Made by a program: the position numbers and the translations under genes | Shown here: positions 1 through 8,913 of the stretch, in pieces | How positions within the stretch are numbered: position 1 is the stretch's first letter | How the letters are laid out: every line of letters starts with the position of its first letter | The notes under the pieces: model-generated | What the model was told of the DNA's origin: nothing | Seen by the model: only the letters and a program-made list of their open reading frames with translations | Database searches by the model: none | Assembly: GCA_903899945.1 (NCBI GenBank) | Contig: CAIULA010000007.1 | Location: 1 to 43,302 of the forward strand | Reading direction: 5' to 3' | DNA from: an uncultured Alphaproteobacteria bacterium | GTDB taxonomy: Bacteria > Pseudomonadota > Alphaproteobacteria > Paracaedibacterales > CAIULA01 | Length of the DNA stretch: 43,302 bases

Positions 1-11
1 AAATAATTTTG

Positions 12-44
12 TTAACAAAAATTTAATATATTAGCTCATATAAT
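12..44 (+). promoter_or_regulatory. Possible promoter of the small exported-protein gene
   Basis: A perfect TATAAT lies at 39-44, about 45 bases before the ATG at 90. The best -35-like match, TTAACA at 12-17, sits 21 bases upstream, which is longer than the optimal 17. The region is very AT-rich, so chance matches are easy. Confidence 0.3.
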
Positions 45-89
45 AAAGACATATCCAAGGTTATTCTTACACAAATTTAAGGAGATATC

Positions 90-428
90 ATGTTAAAAAA
101 ATATTTTTTACTTATTAATTTTGCAATAATTGGCTTATTCATTACCGCTCAAAGTTGTCAAGCAACATACTATTGCCGGTGTATAACTGAAGAAAAAATC
201 GTAACACGTAAAGTAGGCAAAAATACTTACGATGAAAAACAATACGAAGTCGAGAAAAAATCAGTTACATCGCTTTCAGTCAGTCTAAATGACAAAGAGG
301 CTTGCGTAAAATATTGCAAGAAAAATAATTTTAAAGGAGCTATGTCTCCTTGGGTCTGCAAAGATAACCTATGCCCAACAAGTAAAATTGAATTTGCTGA
401 TGGAAATAGAAATATAACTATGTTTTAA
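90..428 (+). CDS. Small cysteine-rich exported protein, unknown function
   Basis: This 112-residue protein is not recognised. It opens with a two-lysine n-region and a hydrophobic stretch (about residues 5-20) ending near AQSCQA, which looks like a Sec signal peptide; a lipoprotein reading through the Cys is possible but the lipobox is poor. The mature part has Cys at YYCRC, ACVKYC and VCKDNLC, an even-looking set that could form disulfides in the periplasm or outside the cell. The ATG is well supported by AAGGAG at 80-85. It stands alone, convergent with icd, with a hairpin between them. Export is inferred with fair confidence; no function can be assigned. Confidence 0.7.
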   Translation: MLKKYFLLINFAIIGLFITAQSCQATYYCRCITEEKIVTRKVGKNTYDEKQYEVEKKSVTSLSVSLNDKEACVKYCKKNNFKGAMSPWVCKDNLCPTSKIEFADGNRNITMF

Positions 429-438
429 AACTGAATAA

Positions 439-458
439 CTACGGGCTTAGGCCCGTAG
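439..458. terminator. Bidirectional hairpin between convergent genes
   Basis: CTACGGGC and GCCCGTAG form a perfect 8-bp GC-rich stem around the loop TTAG. It lies between the stop of the small exported gene and the stop of icd. Neither side has an immediate long T-run, although the minus-strand side reads TTATTCAGTTTT, so it fits icd termination slightly better. Confidence 0.5.
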
Positions 459-513
459 GATCTGCGTATTCATAAGTTTTTCAGCATCTGAATCTCGAAA
501 ACACCTCAACTGG

Positions 514-1968
514 TTACCCCTCACCGTGGGTTTTTGAATAACCTGTTTTACCATCAAATGTATTCAGTTTTTCTAAATGAACCCAACGGCATTCTTTGGA
601 TAATTTTTGCAAAAGGTCCAAGACCATTTCATTGGTTGCTTGTTGAGCTGAGTCTTTAAGTAGAAAACGGGCACAAACGTGATCGACCAAATCAGGTTCT
701 TTTAAAGAAAGACAAGGGTAAATTTTCACCCCACGGCATGAAAGGATTTTAAATTCAAAAGGCGTAGAAGTAGCTAGTTGTTCCAAATTTTTTCCAAGGA
801 CTTCAAAAGGTTTATCTAGTTCAATAAAAACATCAATTCCTTTTACAGCTCTGTCTTTTGGTTTAAGAGGTGCCGGATCTTTTGAAACTTTCGGTAATTG
901 AATAGGGTTATAGGTACGCTTTTTTTGCGTATCAAAAGGCTTTTCAAGATTTTTTATAATTGCATCTGTAAAAGCGGTTGTTGAAGCAGCACCCATATCC
1001 CCCATCACATCACGAGTCAGAATACGATCCTCTGCCAAGGTAATATAAAGGGCATGTTCAATTGATTCAGCAGCTTTAAATTCGCCCAAATAACGCAGCA
1101 TCATTACGCCTGATAGTAAAACAGCTGTCGGATTAATTACATTTTTACCTGCATATTTAGGAGCGGACCCATGAACAGCCTCAAAAATGGCAAAATCATC
1201 GCCAATATTAGCCCCTGGCGCAAATCCCAAACCGCCAATCAAGGCCGATCCCAAATCGCTTAAGATATCGCCATTCATATTGGTTGTTACAATCACATCA
1301 AATTGTTCGGGTTTTTTAACCAATTGATGCGCACAATTATCCACAATAATATGATGGGCTTCGATGTCCGGATAATCACCTGAAATTTCTTCAAAGGTTC
1401 TTTTTAAAAGCCCCTCGCTCAGTTTCATAATATTAGCTTTGGTCGCGCAATGAACTATTTTGCGCCCTTCGGAACGGGCAAATTCAAAAGCAAGACGGAC
1501 AATTTTCTCGCATCCCTTGCGTGAGATTAGTTTTAAGCATTGGGCAACATTTGGTGTTTGCATGTGTTCGATGCCAGCATATAAATCTTCGATATTCTCT
1601 CTTACGATCACAAGGTCAATACCGCGGCCATAATAAGGAGTTCTAACCCCGGGAATCTCTTTAATTGGACGTATATTGCCGTAGGTTTCAAACATTTTGC
1701 GCAAAGTCACATTAGCGCTTTTCTCACCAAATCCCACGGGGGTTTCAAGAGGTCCCTTTAAGGCAATCTTATTTTTAAAGATCGAATCTATTGTCTCTGT
1801 CGGAATACCTGTTTCTAGGCCTTTTTTAAAAACCTCAGCTCCTGCATCACAAACATCCCATCTTATATCAACTCCTGCTGCCTCAATGATTTTACAAGTG
1901 GCAGAGGTAACCTCTGGTCCAATGCCATCCCCTGGAATCAATGTAACGTTGTGTGTTTTCCCTGGCAT
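514..1968 (-). CDS. icd: NADP-dependent isocitrate dehydrogenase, alphaproteobacterial long form
   Basis: Isocitrate dehydrogenase oxidatively decarboxylates isocitrate to 2-oxoglutarate in the TCA cycle. The N-terminal 340 residues carry the isocitrate/isopropylmalate dehydrogenase fold: IPGDGIGPEV at the start, the substrate loop with NVTLRKMFETYGNIRP, VRENIEDLYAG, the metal-binding stretch around TTNMNGDILSDLGS, and the cofactor loop with FEAVHGSAPKYAGKNVINP. A further 140 or so residues form the C-terminal extension typical of the alphaproteobacterial/rickettsial type; the total of 484 residues fits that family. The ATG is preceded on the minus strand by AGGAG with 7-base spacing. It follows a GT9 gene by 55 bases, so it may be read from its own promoter or by read-through. 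Confidence 0.95.
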   Translation of the reverse strand: MPGKTHNVTLIPGDGIGPEVTSATCKIIEAAGVDIRWDVCDAGAEVFKKGLETGIPTETIDSIFKNKIALKGPLETPVGFGEKSANVTLRKMFETYGNIRPIKEIPGVRTPYYGRGIDLVIVRENIEDLYAGIEHMQTPNVAQCLKLISRKGCEKIVRLAFEFARSEGRKIVHCATKANIMKLSEGLLKRTFEEISGDYPDIEAHHIIVDNCAHQLVKKPEQFDVIVTTNMNGDILSDLGSALIGGLGFAPGANIGDDFAIFEAVHGSAPKYAGKNVINPTAVLLSGVMMLRYLGEFKAAESIEHALYITLAEDRILTRDVMGDMGAASTTAFTDAIIKNLEKPFDTQKKRTYNPIQLPKVSKDPAPLKPKDRAVKGIDVFIELDKPFEVLGKNLEQLATSTPFEFKILSCRGVKIYPCLSLKEPDLVDHVCARFLLKDSAQQATNEMVLDLLQKLSKECRWVHLEKLNTFDGKTGYSKTHGEG

Positions 1969-2023
1969 AAGAATACTCCTAAAATATGAATACAGGTTCT
2001 TAGTTTAAAGTGAAGAATTTTTC

Positions 2024-2917
2024 TTATAAAGGCAAAAATTCTTCTAAAGCTTTAATAACGGTACTTATGTCGAGATCTTTTAAATGCGGCTCATAAAGTC
2101 CGATATGATCTGAACCCCTTGCCCCACCTAAATTCGGCGGGTTGCAACTTGCATAAAATGTTAGAGTCCTACAACCACCACTTGCTGCAAGAAGGGTTGG
2201 CCCTGTATCATTACCAACCGCGCACAATGCTTTTCCTGCAAGGCCAATAATTTGATAAAAAGTTGTTTTACCGCAAAGATCAATAATTTCAGGAACTTTA
2301 TTTTTAATTAGATCAAAGTTTTCTAAAGGGCCACCAATTAAAACTGGCTGAATCTTTTTCCCAATCAAGTAGGATGCAAGTTCTGCATATTTTTTCTCTG
2401 GCCATCTTTTCCTTCCTCCATGCGCTAAGGAGGCACCCGGGATAAGGAGAACGTAAGAGTTTGGAATATTAAAATCATTCGGTTCCGCCAAATGACTTAG
2501 ACTAAGATCCTCTTTAAACGGAATATCCAAACACGAGAAAAGGCGTTCAAAACGCTCTTGAGGATGAAGGGAGCAATCTTTTTTACAAGGGGCTACCCAT
2601 TCGCTTTTTCTTCCAATAAGACAAGAATAAAGCTGAGTCCGATCTACATTTTGAAGATCATAGATTTTTTGAAAACCCTGGCTTCTTAAATACTTTCTAA
2701 AATTAAAAAGTTTGTTTAATTGAAATAATTTAAAACGATCGTCTAATATTATTTCATCAAAGTATCCCATTTTTGCGGTCATTTCTTGATAGGGAGCTGT
2801 TGTTAAAAGAGTAAGACGATCTTTTTCGTGAAATTGACGCAAAGCTGCAAAGGCAGATGATGCCTGTACTATGTCTCCTAAAGCACCTAGTTTAATGATG
2901 AGAACTTTATTTTGCAT
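2024..2917 (-). CDS. Glycosyltransferase family 9 (ADP-heptose:LPS heptosyltransferase-like)
   Basis: The 297-residue protein has the GT-B layout of heptosyltransferases, which add heptose or a related sugar to lipopolysaccharide core. The N-terminal half opens with a Rossmann start (VLIIKLGALGDIVQA), and the C-terminal half has PGASLAHGGRKRWPEKKYAELA and the donor-site region AVGNDTGPTLLAASGG. It begins 6 bases after the MNT gene stops, so it is co-transcribed with the HEPN/MNT pair and the GT4 gene upstream. No strong ribosome site is visible at the ATG, which suggests translational coupling. The exact acceptor cannot be read from sequence. Confidence 0.85.
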   Translation of the reverse strand: MQNKVLIIKLGALGDIVQASSAFAALRQFHEKDRLTLLTTAPYQEMTAKMGYFDEIILDDRFKLFQLNKLFNFRKYLRSQGFQKIYDLQNVDRTQLYSCLIGRKSEWVAPCKKDCSLHPQERFERLFSCLDIPFKEDLSLSHLAEPNDFNIPNSYVLLIPGASLAHGGRKRWPEKKYAELASYLIGKKIQPVLIGGPLENFDLIKNKVPEIIDLCGKTTFYQIIGLAGKALCAVGNDTGPTLLAASGGCRTLTFYASCNPPNLGGARGSDHIGLYEPHLKDLDISTVIKALEEFLPL

Positions 2918-2923
2918 GGGGAT

Positions 2924-3256
2924 TTATTTGTCAGTTGTTAAATTGATGTTAAAATCCCAAGGAACTTTATTTTGATTAATTATATTTAAAAAATCTGAAT
3001 TAATTGTATTCATATCAACAATATCAACTTTGTATGGTAAAGAAGATTCTTCAAAAGCTCTTCGTAAATCTGCCATCAACGCAAAACTCAAAGGTTTTTG
3101 ATTACAATCGATAGCTAAATCCAGATCAGCAAACGGTTTTATTGTCGGTTTTAAACGCGACCCAAAGACCCACACATGGCTCTTTAACGGCAAAAGTTTT
3201 AAGATTGATGTAATGATATTGGCATGATCCGATGGAACATTAATGCCCTTATACAT
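2924..3256 (-). CDS. MNT-type minimal nucleotidyltransferase
   Basis: About 110 residues with the nucleotidyltransferase signature: GSR in FGSRLKP followed by DLDLAID, giving the paired metal-binding aspartates. Minimal nucleotidyltransferases of this size pair with HEPN proteins. Some pairs are toxin-antitoxin systems in which MNT modifies and silences the HEPN RNase. The chosen ATG overlaps the HEPN stop by 8 bases; an in-frame TTG two codons earlier (3262) is the alternative. A weak GAGAG element lies upstream. The order here is HEPN first, MNT second. Confidence 0.8.
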   Translation of the reverse strand: MYKGINVPSDHANIITSILKLLPLKSHVWVFGSRLKPTIKPFADLDLAIDCNQKPLSFALMADLRRAFEESSLPYKVDIVDMNTINSDFLNIINQNKVPWDFNINLTTDK

Positions 3257-3677
3257 TAGCAACTCTCTCTTTTAATTTTTGAAGCAGATATTCTGCCTCT
3301 ATCAAAAAATCAGGAATGATGGAAAACGCAGCTTCAGCCTTTGAGTCGTTATAAGTATGAGCTGTTATATTACGAACCTCTCTATATTGTTTCCAGCAGC
3401 TCCAATCGCTTTTCAACAGACCACGCTCTGAACCTGTTCTAATTAATTCAGGAAATGACATAGAGTCTATAATCTCAGAAGTTGGCTCTGACATCTCCAA
3501 ATATCTTTTTAGCATTTTATAACTAAGCTCATATGTATATTCAAATGCTTGGATACACGCCATTCTAAACTGCAGCTTTACACCTTTGTCTTGTTTAGCA
3601 AGATCTGACTCATAATACGAAATACTTTGGTTTAATTGAAAAACTGCACGGTCGAAAGATGTTAGATCAAGTTTCAT
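3249..3677 (-). CDS. HEPN-domain protein, HI0074-type partner of MNT
   Basis: A 142-residue all-helical protein resembling the HI0074 nucleotidyltransferase substrate-binding family. It carries the HEPN signature R-x4-H as RNITAH near residue 105, preceded by a Trp-rich helix (DWSCWKQYREV). In HEPN RNases this motif supplies the catalytic Arg and His, so the motif needed for nuclease activity is intact. It overlaps the MNT gene downstream. The pair lies between two glycosyltransferase genes and could be a toxin-antitoxin module or a housekeeping modification pair; sequence alone does not decide. Confidence 0.8.
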   Translation of the reverse strand: MKLDLTSFDRAVFQLNQSISYYESDLAKQDKGVKLQFRMACIQAFEYTYELSYKMLKRYLEMSEPTSEIIDSMSFPELIRTGSERGLLKSDWSCWKQYREVRNITAHTYNDSKAEAAFSIIPDFLIEAEYLLQKLKERVANV

Positions 3678-3719
3678 TGATAGTAATCAACCATTTTCTC
3701 TGAAATATTAGAATTTATC

Positions 3720-4853
3720 CTAAACAGCCGCCTTATATAAAGCAAGAGTACGACTCATCATCTGTTCAAGAGAAAAATTGTGACAAATGTGTTGCCTTGC
3801 ATTTACCGACAAAGTATCTTTTTTTTTATCGGTTAAGGATAATACATATGAAATCATGGCGGCTAGAGTTTGTGAATTTCCTGGTGGGACTAAAAATCCC
3901 GTTTTCCCATGAATACACATTTCAGGCGTAGCTCCATGATTGGTTCCAATATAAGGCCTGCCCATCGCCAAAGCTTCGGCAGTAACGCGCCCAAAAGCCT
4001 CAGGATCGGTTGAGCAAGACAATACAACGTCAGCTAATGCATAAGCGGTTGGCATGTCATGATAATCGCGGATAAATTTAATTGGCAACCCAATGGCTTG
4101 GTTTTTTAATTCCTGATGATAGCCTTCCCTTCCTTGAGCATCTCCTAGGATAACTGCAAACAAGTTTGATGTATCCATTTGATGCAGAGCTTCTATTAGT
4201 ACTTTCTGTCCCTTCCACCTAGTAAGACGCCCTGGCAGTAAGATGACTTTAAGACCTTCGGGGATTGCCCATTTAGCCCGCAGAGTCCTTATTGATTCTT
4301 CAGAAATTTCAACAGGATCAAAATATGCCGTATCAACCCCTTCATAAATCACTGTTACGTGGGAAGACAAATGTGGATAACTTTGTTTAACATGCTGAGC
4401 AACATACTCTGAAATGGCAATGACCTTATCACCTCGAGCCATAATAGAATTATAAAAGGATTTAAAAGCATTAGTGCTATTATAAATGCCGTGATAAGTA
4501 GTGATGAAAGAAACTTTGGCCTGGCGTGCTGCCCAAAGTGTACTCCAAGCGGGTGCTCTTGAACGAGCATGGACAATTTGAATATCTTTCTTTTTTATAA
4601 GATTTTTCAAAGAAAGTGCACTGCGAACCAATGACCATGGGGTCTTACTATCTAATGGAATCTCAAAATGTTTTCCACCAAGAAGAAAAATCTTATCAAC
4701 CAAAATTCCGCCACCAGATGCCACAAAAGTCTCAACATCCGGGTAAGCTTTTTTTATTCCTGCTACCATATCTACAGAGGCTCTTTCAACGCCTCCACTT
4801 ACCAAAGAGGGAAGAACTTGTAAAACACGGGGAAATGATAAATCCATCGTCAC
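3720..4853 (-). CDS. Glycosyltransferase family 4
   Basis: The 377-residue GT-B enzyme transfers a sugar from a nucleotide-sugar donor, most likely in LPS or capsule assembly. Residues 10-180 form the acceptor domain (LPSLVSGGVERASVDM near the start, then YHGIYN). The C-terminal donor domain shows LLPGRLTRWKGQKVLIEAL and the E-x7-E motif in DPEAFGRVTAEALAMGRP. The GTG at 4853 is favoured because AGAGG precedes it by 6 bases; an ATG two codons later is the alternative. It starts 3 bases after potI stops and so continues that transcript. A plausible link with the GT9 gene is shared surface-glycan work; the acceptor is unknown. Confidence 0.85.
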   Translation of the reverse strand: MTMDLSFPRVLQVLPSLVSGGVERASVDMVAGIKKAYPDVETFVASGGGILVDKIFLLGGKHFEIPLDSKTPWSLVRSALSLKNLIKKKDIQIVHARSRAPAWSTLWAARQAKVSFITTYHGIYNSTNAFKSFYNSIMARGDKVIAISEYVAQHVKQSYPHLSSHVTVIYEGVDTAYFDPVEISEESIRTLRAKWAIPEGLKVILLPGRLTRWKGQKVLIEALHQMDTSNLFAVILGDAQGREGYHQELKNQAIGLPIKFIRDYHDMPTAYALADVVLSCSTDPEAFGRVTAEALAMGRPYIGTNHGATPEMCIHGKTGFLVPPGNSQTLAAMISYVLSLTDKKKDTLSVNARQHICHNFSLEQMMSRTLALYKAAV

Positions 4854-4856
4854 CGC

Positions 4857-5654
4857 TTACCTCTTCTTCCTGACCATCACAAATCCTGCAATTGTAACCC
4901 CAATACTGACGATTCCAACAACAATCGCAGCAAGCGCATTAATTTCAGGAGTGATTCCCAAACGTAAGCTTGAGAAAATTAAAATAGGTAAGGTTGTAGC
5001 GCCAGGCCCTGACAAAAAGCTTGCAAGTACAACATCATCTAGAGATAAAGCAAAGGCAAGTAACCACCCGGCTAGTAAAGAGGGAGCAATCAACGGCAGA
5101 GTAATTTTAAAAAATACCACAATTGGCTTTGCACCTAAATCTTGAGCGGCTTCTTCCAGAGAGCGATCAAAATCCTGTAATCGAGCTTGAACAATTAGGT
5201 AAACGTAAGCCATTGCAAGGGTTGTATGGGCGATCGTGACTGTCATCATCCCTCGTTCCGATGGCCATCCTATTAATCTTTCAAAAGTAACGCACATCAA
5301 TAAAAGGGCTAAACCTGTGATCACCTCAGGCATAACAAGTGGTGCTGAAATCATACCGCTAAAAAGAGTTCGTCCCCGAAAGAAACCAAAACGCACCATA
5401 GATACTGCAGCCAAAGTTCCTAAAATCACTGCGCTTGTAGCACTCATGGAAGCAATTTGAAAACTGGTTAAAACAGCAGCTAAAAGCTCTTCGTTATCAA
5501 ACAAAAGATGATACCATTTCGTTGAAAATCCAACCCAAACTCCAGGAAGACGAGATTCGTTAAAAGAAAAAATAATCAAAAATAAAATAGGCAAATATAA
5601 AAATGCATAGCCTATTATCAAACTTACTGTTCCACTATAAGACATTTTACGCAT
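4857..5654 (-). CDS. potI: Polyamine-type ABC transporter permease (PotC/PotI-like)
   Basis: An inner-membrane permease of 265 residues with about six membrane segments and the binding-protein-dependent transport signature EEAAQDLGAKPIVVFFKITLPL, which docks on the ATPase. The extracellular loop motif FNESRLPGVWVGFSTKWY is typical of the PotC/PotI half of putrescine/spermidine importers. It starts 3 bases after potH ends. The substrate (putrescine or spermidine) is inferred from the four-gene set; related importers for other small organic solutes cannot be excluded. Confidence 0.88.
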   Translation of the reverse strand: MRKMSYSGTVSLIIGYAFLYLPILFLIIFSFNESRLPGVWVGFSTKWYHLLFDNEELLAAVLTSFQIASMSATSAVILGTLAAVSMVRFGFFRGRTLFSGMISAPLVMPEVITGLALLLMCVTFERLIGWPSERGMMTVTIAHTTLAMAYVYLIVQARLQDFDRSLEEAAQDLGAKPIVVFFKITLPLIAPSLLAGWLLAFALSLDDVVLASFLSGPGATTLPILIFSSLRLGITPEINALAAIVVGIVSIGVTIAGFVMVRKKR

Positions 5655-5657
5655 GGG

Positions 5658-6617
5658 TTATTCTCCCCGCTCTAAGGCAAGTGCTTGCTGTCTTTGAAAA
5701 AACATAATGGGTGCTACAAATAATAACACCATTGCAACAGCTAAAGCACAAGCAAGTGGCCAATCTCTGTTGTTAAAGAACTCCCACCACAAAGCGCGCC
5801 CAATCATAATTGTATCAGGACCACCTAAAATTTCAGGGATAACAAACTCACCAATTGCTGGAATAAAAACCAAAATACACCCAGCAATAATTCCAGGTTT
5901 TGACAAAGAAACGGTAACCTTCCAAAACGTACGCCAAGGAGTACAACCTAAATCAAACGCTGCTTCAACATAAACCGGATCTAGTTTTTCAAGAGTTGTG
6001 TAGACAGGTAATACCATAAACGGCAAATAACAATAAACAATTCCAATACAAACAGCGTAAGAGTTATTTAATAACTGTAAGGGAAAATTAATCATTCCTA
6101 TTTTGATTAAAAAACTATTAATAAGACCTTGGGTGCTTAAAAGAGTCATCCAAGCGTAAACACGAATTAAAAAGGATGTCCAAAAAGGAAGAACCACCAA
6201 AAGCAATAAAACCGTTCGCCATTTTGGATTTGCACGACTGATGCCGTAAGCCATCATGTATCCTAAAATTAAACAACATAATGTAGAAGATCCGGCAATT
6301 TTTAAAGAAGAGGTAAAAGCTTCTCTATAGAAAGAGTCTTGGATAAAAGAGAGATAATTTTGAAAATTAAAACGTATTTGCAACAAATTATCGCCCACCC
6401 ATTCGAAAATAGATGAAAAAGGGGGCATACCTATTAAAGATGATGAAAAGCTTATCTTAAGAATAAGAAAGAAAGGGATAAGAAAGAAAAGAAAAAGCCA
6501 CAAATAAGGCAAAAACACAACAAGTTTACGTTGCGAGTTCTTACCCTTTGTGTAAAGAGTATTAAGCTTTTCTTGCCCTTGTTGCCATGAATAGTTTAAA
6601 AATCCATCGCTTATCAT
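5658..6617 (-). CDS. potH: Polyamine-type ABC transporter permease (PotB/PotH-like)
   Basis: About 319 residues, with a cytoplasmic N-terminus, a first membrane segment around LVVFLPYLWLFLFFLIPF, five further segments, and the EAA loop EAAFDLGCTPWRTFWKVTVSL. The start is placed at the ATG that overlaps the potG stop in a classic ATGA, rather than at the in-frame codon 57 bases upstream inside potG. With PotI it forms the heterodimeric membrane channel of the importer. Its translation is probably coupled to potG. Confidence 0.88.
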   Translation of the reverse strand: MISDGFLNYSWQQGQEKLNTLYTKGKNSQRKLVVFLPYLWLFLFFLIPFFLILKISFSSSLIGMPPFSSIFEWVGDNLLQIRFNFQNYLSFIQDSFYREAFTSSLKIAGSSTLCCLILGYMMAYGISRANPKWRTVLLLLVVLPFWTSFLIRVYAWMTLLSTQGLINSFLIKIGMINFPLQLLNNSYAVCIGIVYCYLPFMVLPVYTTLEKLDPVYVEAAFDLGCTPWRTFWKVTVSLSKPGIIAGCILVFIPAIGEFVIPEILGGPDTIMIGRALWWEFFNNRDWPLACALAVAMVLLFVAPIMFFQRQQALALERGE

Positions 6618-7756
6618 GTTGCAAGCACCACGCCATTCTCTGCCCGCCAAAACAAATACACCTCGTCGTCCCATTTGACGTCCCTTTCTGAAAGACGCAA
6701 AAGGTTTGGCAAAGAAGACTGAATTACTTTTCCCGATTCAAGTTCTACGTAATAAATTGACATATCGCCCAAATAAGCGATTTCTCTCACAACTCCTTTC
6801 GTACAGTTTCTATTACCTGCAGGCGGCGTTGCAGAAATCATGACTTTCTCAGGACGAATAGCAATGGCTACATGAGTCCCTATCGGCATCGAAGCAGCAT
6901 GCGTTGCGTACACAAAGCATCCAGCTTCTTGGGATTCGATAAGGACATGATCAGGCTCATCTTCAACGACCAACCCTTCAATGATATTATTGGTTCCTAT
7001 GAATTCTGCAACATAGCGCGAGCTTGGGAATTCATACACATCATGAGGAACCCCAATTTGACGAATTCTACCCTCTTCCATGACTGCCATTCTGGTTGAC
7101 ATGGTCATTGCTTCTTCCTGATCATGCGTTACCAAAACGAAGGTAATTCCCACACTTTCTTGAATATTAACAAGCTCAAACTGAGTTTGTTCCCTCAGTT
7201 TTTTATCCAATGCTGCTAAGGGTTCGTCAAGCAGTAACAACTTTGGCTGTTTAACAAGACTTCGAACCAGCGCCACACGCTGTCTTTGGCCTCCCGATAA
7301 CTGATGAGGTTTACGATGAGCAAAACTAAGCATTTGTACCAAATCAAGCCCCCATTGTACTCTTTCATGAATCTGAGTCTTACTGAGTTTTTCCTGTTTT
7401 AAGCCAAAAGCAATATTTTGATAAACTGTCATGTGCGGGAAAAGAGCATAAGATTGAAACATCATATTGACGGGACGTTGATAAGGAGCCCAATTCGTAA
7501 CATCAATGCCGTCAATTAAAATTCTTCCTGCTGTCGGCGTTTCAAACCCAGCAAGCATACGAAGCAATGTTGTTTTCCCGCATCCTGATCCACCGAGTAA
7601 TGAAAAAAGCTCACCTTTGTAAATCGATAAACTAACGCCTTTAACAGCCTGTATCGCACCGTAGCTTTTACTAATATTCTCAATTTGAATATAGGGCTTC
7701 TCATTTGGATCTTGCCAAGGCTCTAATTTGCGCACGGGTTGTGTTAAAGGTAACAT
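6614..7756 (-). CDS. potG: Polyamine-type ABC transporter ATP-binding protein
   Basis: The 380-residue ATPase that powers the importer. Walker A is GGSGCGKTT, the Q-loop is in MMFQSYALFPHMTV, the ABC signature is LSGGQRQRVAL, Walker B is LLLLDEPLAALD and the switch His is in VLVTHDQEEAM. The last 120 residues are a TOBE regulatory domain (IRPEKVMIS onward). AAGGAT lies about 6 bases before the ATG. It follows potF by 13 bases and overlaps potH by 4, so the four genes form one unit in the order binding protein, ATPase, permease, permease. Confidence 0.93.
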   Translation of the reverse strand: MLPLTQPVRKLEPWQDPNEKPYIQIENISKSYGAIQAVKGVSLSIYKGELFSLLGGSGCGKTTLLRMLAGFETPTAGRILIDGIDVTNWAPYQRPVNMMFQSYALFPHMTVYQNIAFGLKQEKLSKTQIHERVQWGLDLVQMLSFAHRKPHQLSGGQRQRVALVRSLVKQPKLLLLDEPLAALDKKLREQTQFELVNIQESVGITFVLVTHDQEEAMTMSTRMAVMEEGRIRQIGVPHDVYEFPSSRYVAEFIGTNNIIEGLVVEDEPDHVLIESQEAGCFVYATHAASMPIGTHVAIAIRPEKVMISATPPAGNRNCTKGVVREIAYLGDMSIYYVELESGKVIQSSLPNLLRLSERDVKWDDEVYLFWRAENGVVLAT

Positions 7757-7769
7757 TTCACATCCTTAA

Positions 7770-8894
7770 TCATCGATTTAATCGTACTTTAGCCCATGTG
7801 CGAGTACGCAGTTTATCATATTCCATACTCTTTGCGTCTTTTTGAGGCTTATCTAAGTGCAGTTTTAACATAATTTCTTTTGAAGGATAAATACTAAGAT
7901 CATTTCGAATATTTTCATTTATCAACTTCAAGCTTCCCTGAACAGTTGTTGGCATTAAAGTATTATTTGTGATTTTAGCGCTAATATCAGGCTTTAAAAG
8001 AAAGTTTATAAAAATATGAGCGTTTTTGGGATGAGGAGCTCCAACGGGGATAGCAATACAGTCAATCCACAACGTAGAACCTTCTTTTGGGATAATATAT
8101 TTGATATTTCTTCCCAGTTGTTTTGCCTCGCGAATGGCCTCATGTGCCTCCCCTGACCAACCTTGTGCGATACAAGAGTCTCCCATAACGATATCATTAA
8201 CAAATCTTGAGGAGGCAAATCTTCGAATATAAGGGCGAAGCTTTAAAAGATGTTGATACGCACTCTCTAAATCCTCAGTAGCTATACTATCACGATCTTT
8301 TCCAATATAGTTAAGAATCAAAGGAAAGACATCTGTCGCTTCTTCTAGAAAACTAATACCATAAGGAGCCAAGCGCTTTAGATTTTCTGGATTGAAAAGG
8401 AGATCATAACTATCTTGAGGAGTCCCAGGAAGTAGATCATTAATCCGATCCACATCAAACGCAATACCTATTGTTCCCCAATAATAGGGGATTGCATAGG
8501 TCATATCTGAATCAATTATTTGCATTTTCTGCACAATAAGAGGGTCAAGATCTTGAATATTCAGTAGGGATTTATTGAGAGGTTGGTACACGCCAGCCGC
8601 AATCTGACGAGCAACATAGGGACTTGCCGAAGGGAACACAACATCATAACCTGAATTACTCGCAAGAAGCTTAGCTTCTAGAACTTCGTTATTATCATAT
8701 AGATCATACCTGACATGAATACCCGTTTCCTTTTCAAACTGACGTAAAATGTCGTTTGAGAGCATGCCATACCAATCGTAGACATTTACATAAGCATCTT
8801 CGTGATGTAAAGATGACTGTTTTGTAAATCCCCAGCCCGTTAAAGCGATAAATATAACAATAACAGATACCTTAAACAAGGAAGTAAAACGCAT
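7770..8894 (-). CDS. potF: Periplasmic polyamine-type binding protein (PotD/PotF-like)
   Basis: A 374-residue extracellular solute-binding protein that captures the substrate in the periplasm for the PotGHI complex. A signal peptide covers about residues 1-25. The mature N-terminus, VNVYDWYGMLSNDILRQFEK, and the SGYDVVFPSASPYVARQIAAG block are typical of the PotD/PotF family. AGGGG lies 8 bases before the ATG. It is the first gene of the pot unit and starts only 19 bases after the TSUP permease ends, so the operon may begin further upstream. Confidence 0.9.
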   Translation of the reverse strand: MRFTSLFKVSVIVIFIALTGWGFTKQSSLHHEDAYVNVYDWYGMLSNDILRQFEKETGIHVRYDLYDNNEVLEAKLLASNSGYDVVFPSASPYVARQIAAGVYQPLNKSLLNIQDLDPLIVQKMQIIDSDMTYAIPYYWGTIGIAFDVDRINDLLPGTPQDSYDLLFNPENLKRLAPYGISFLEEATDVFPLILNYIGKDRDSIATEDLESAYQHLLKLRPYIRRFASSRFVNDIVMGDSCIAQGWSGEAHEAIREAKQLGRNIKYIIPKEGSTLWIDCIAIPVGAPHPKNAHIFINFLLKPDISAKITNNTLMPTTVQGSLKLINENIRNDLSIYPSKEIMLKLHLDKPQKDAKSMEYDKLRTRTWAKVRLNR

Positions 8895-8913
8895 AAGTTT
8901 ACCCCTGTTTCAA

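Noticed and set aside
6618-6674. Longer start for potH inside potG
   Set aside because: The ATGA overlap at 6614-6617 is the usual coupling signal, and the extra 19 residues do not look like a permease N-terminus.
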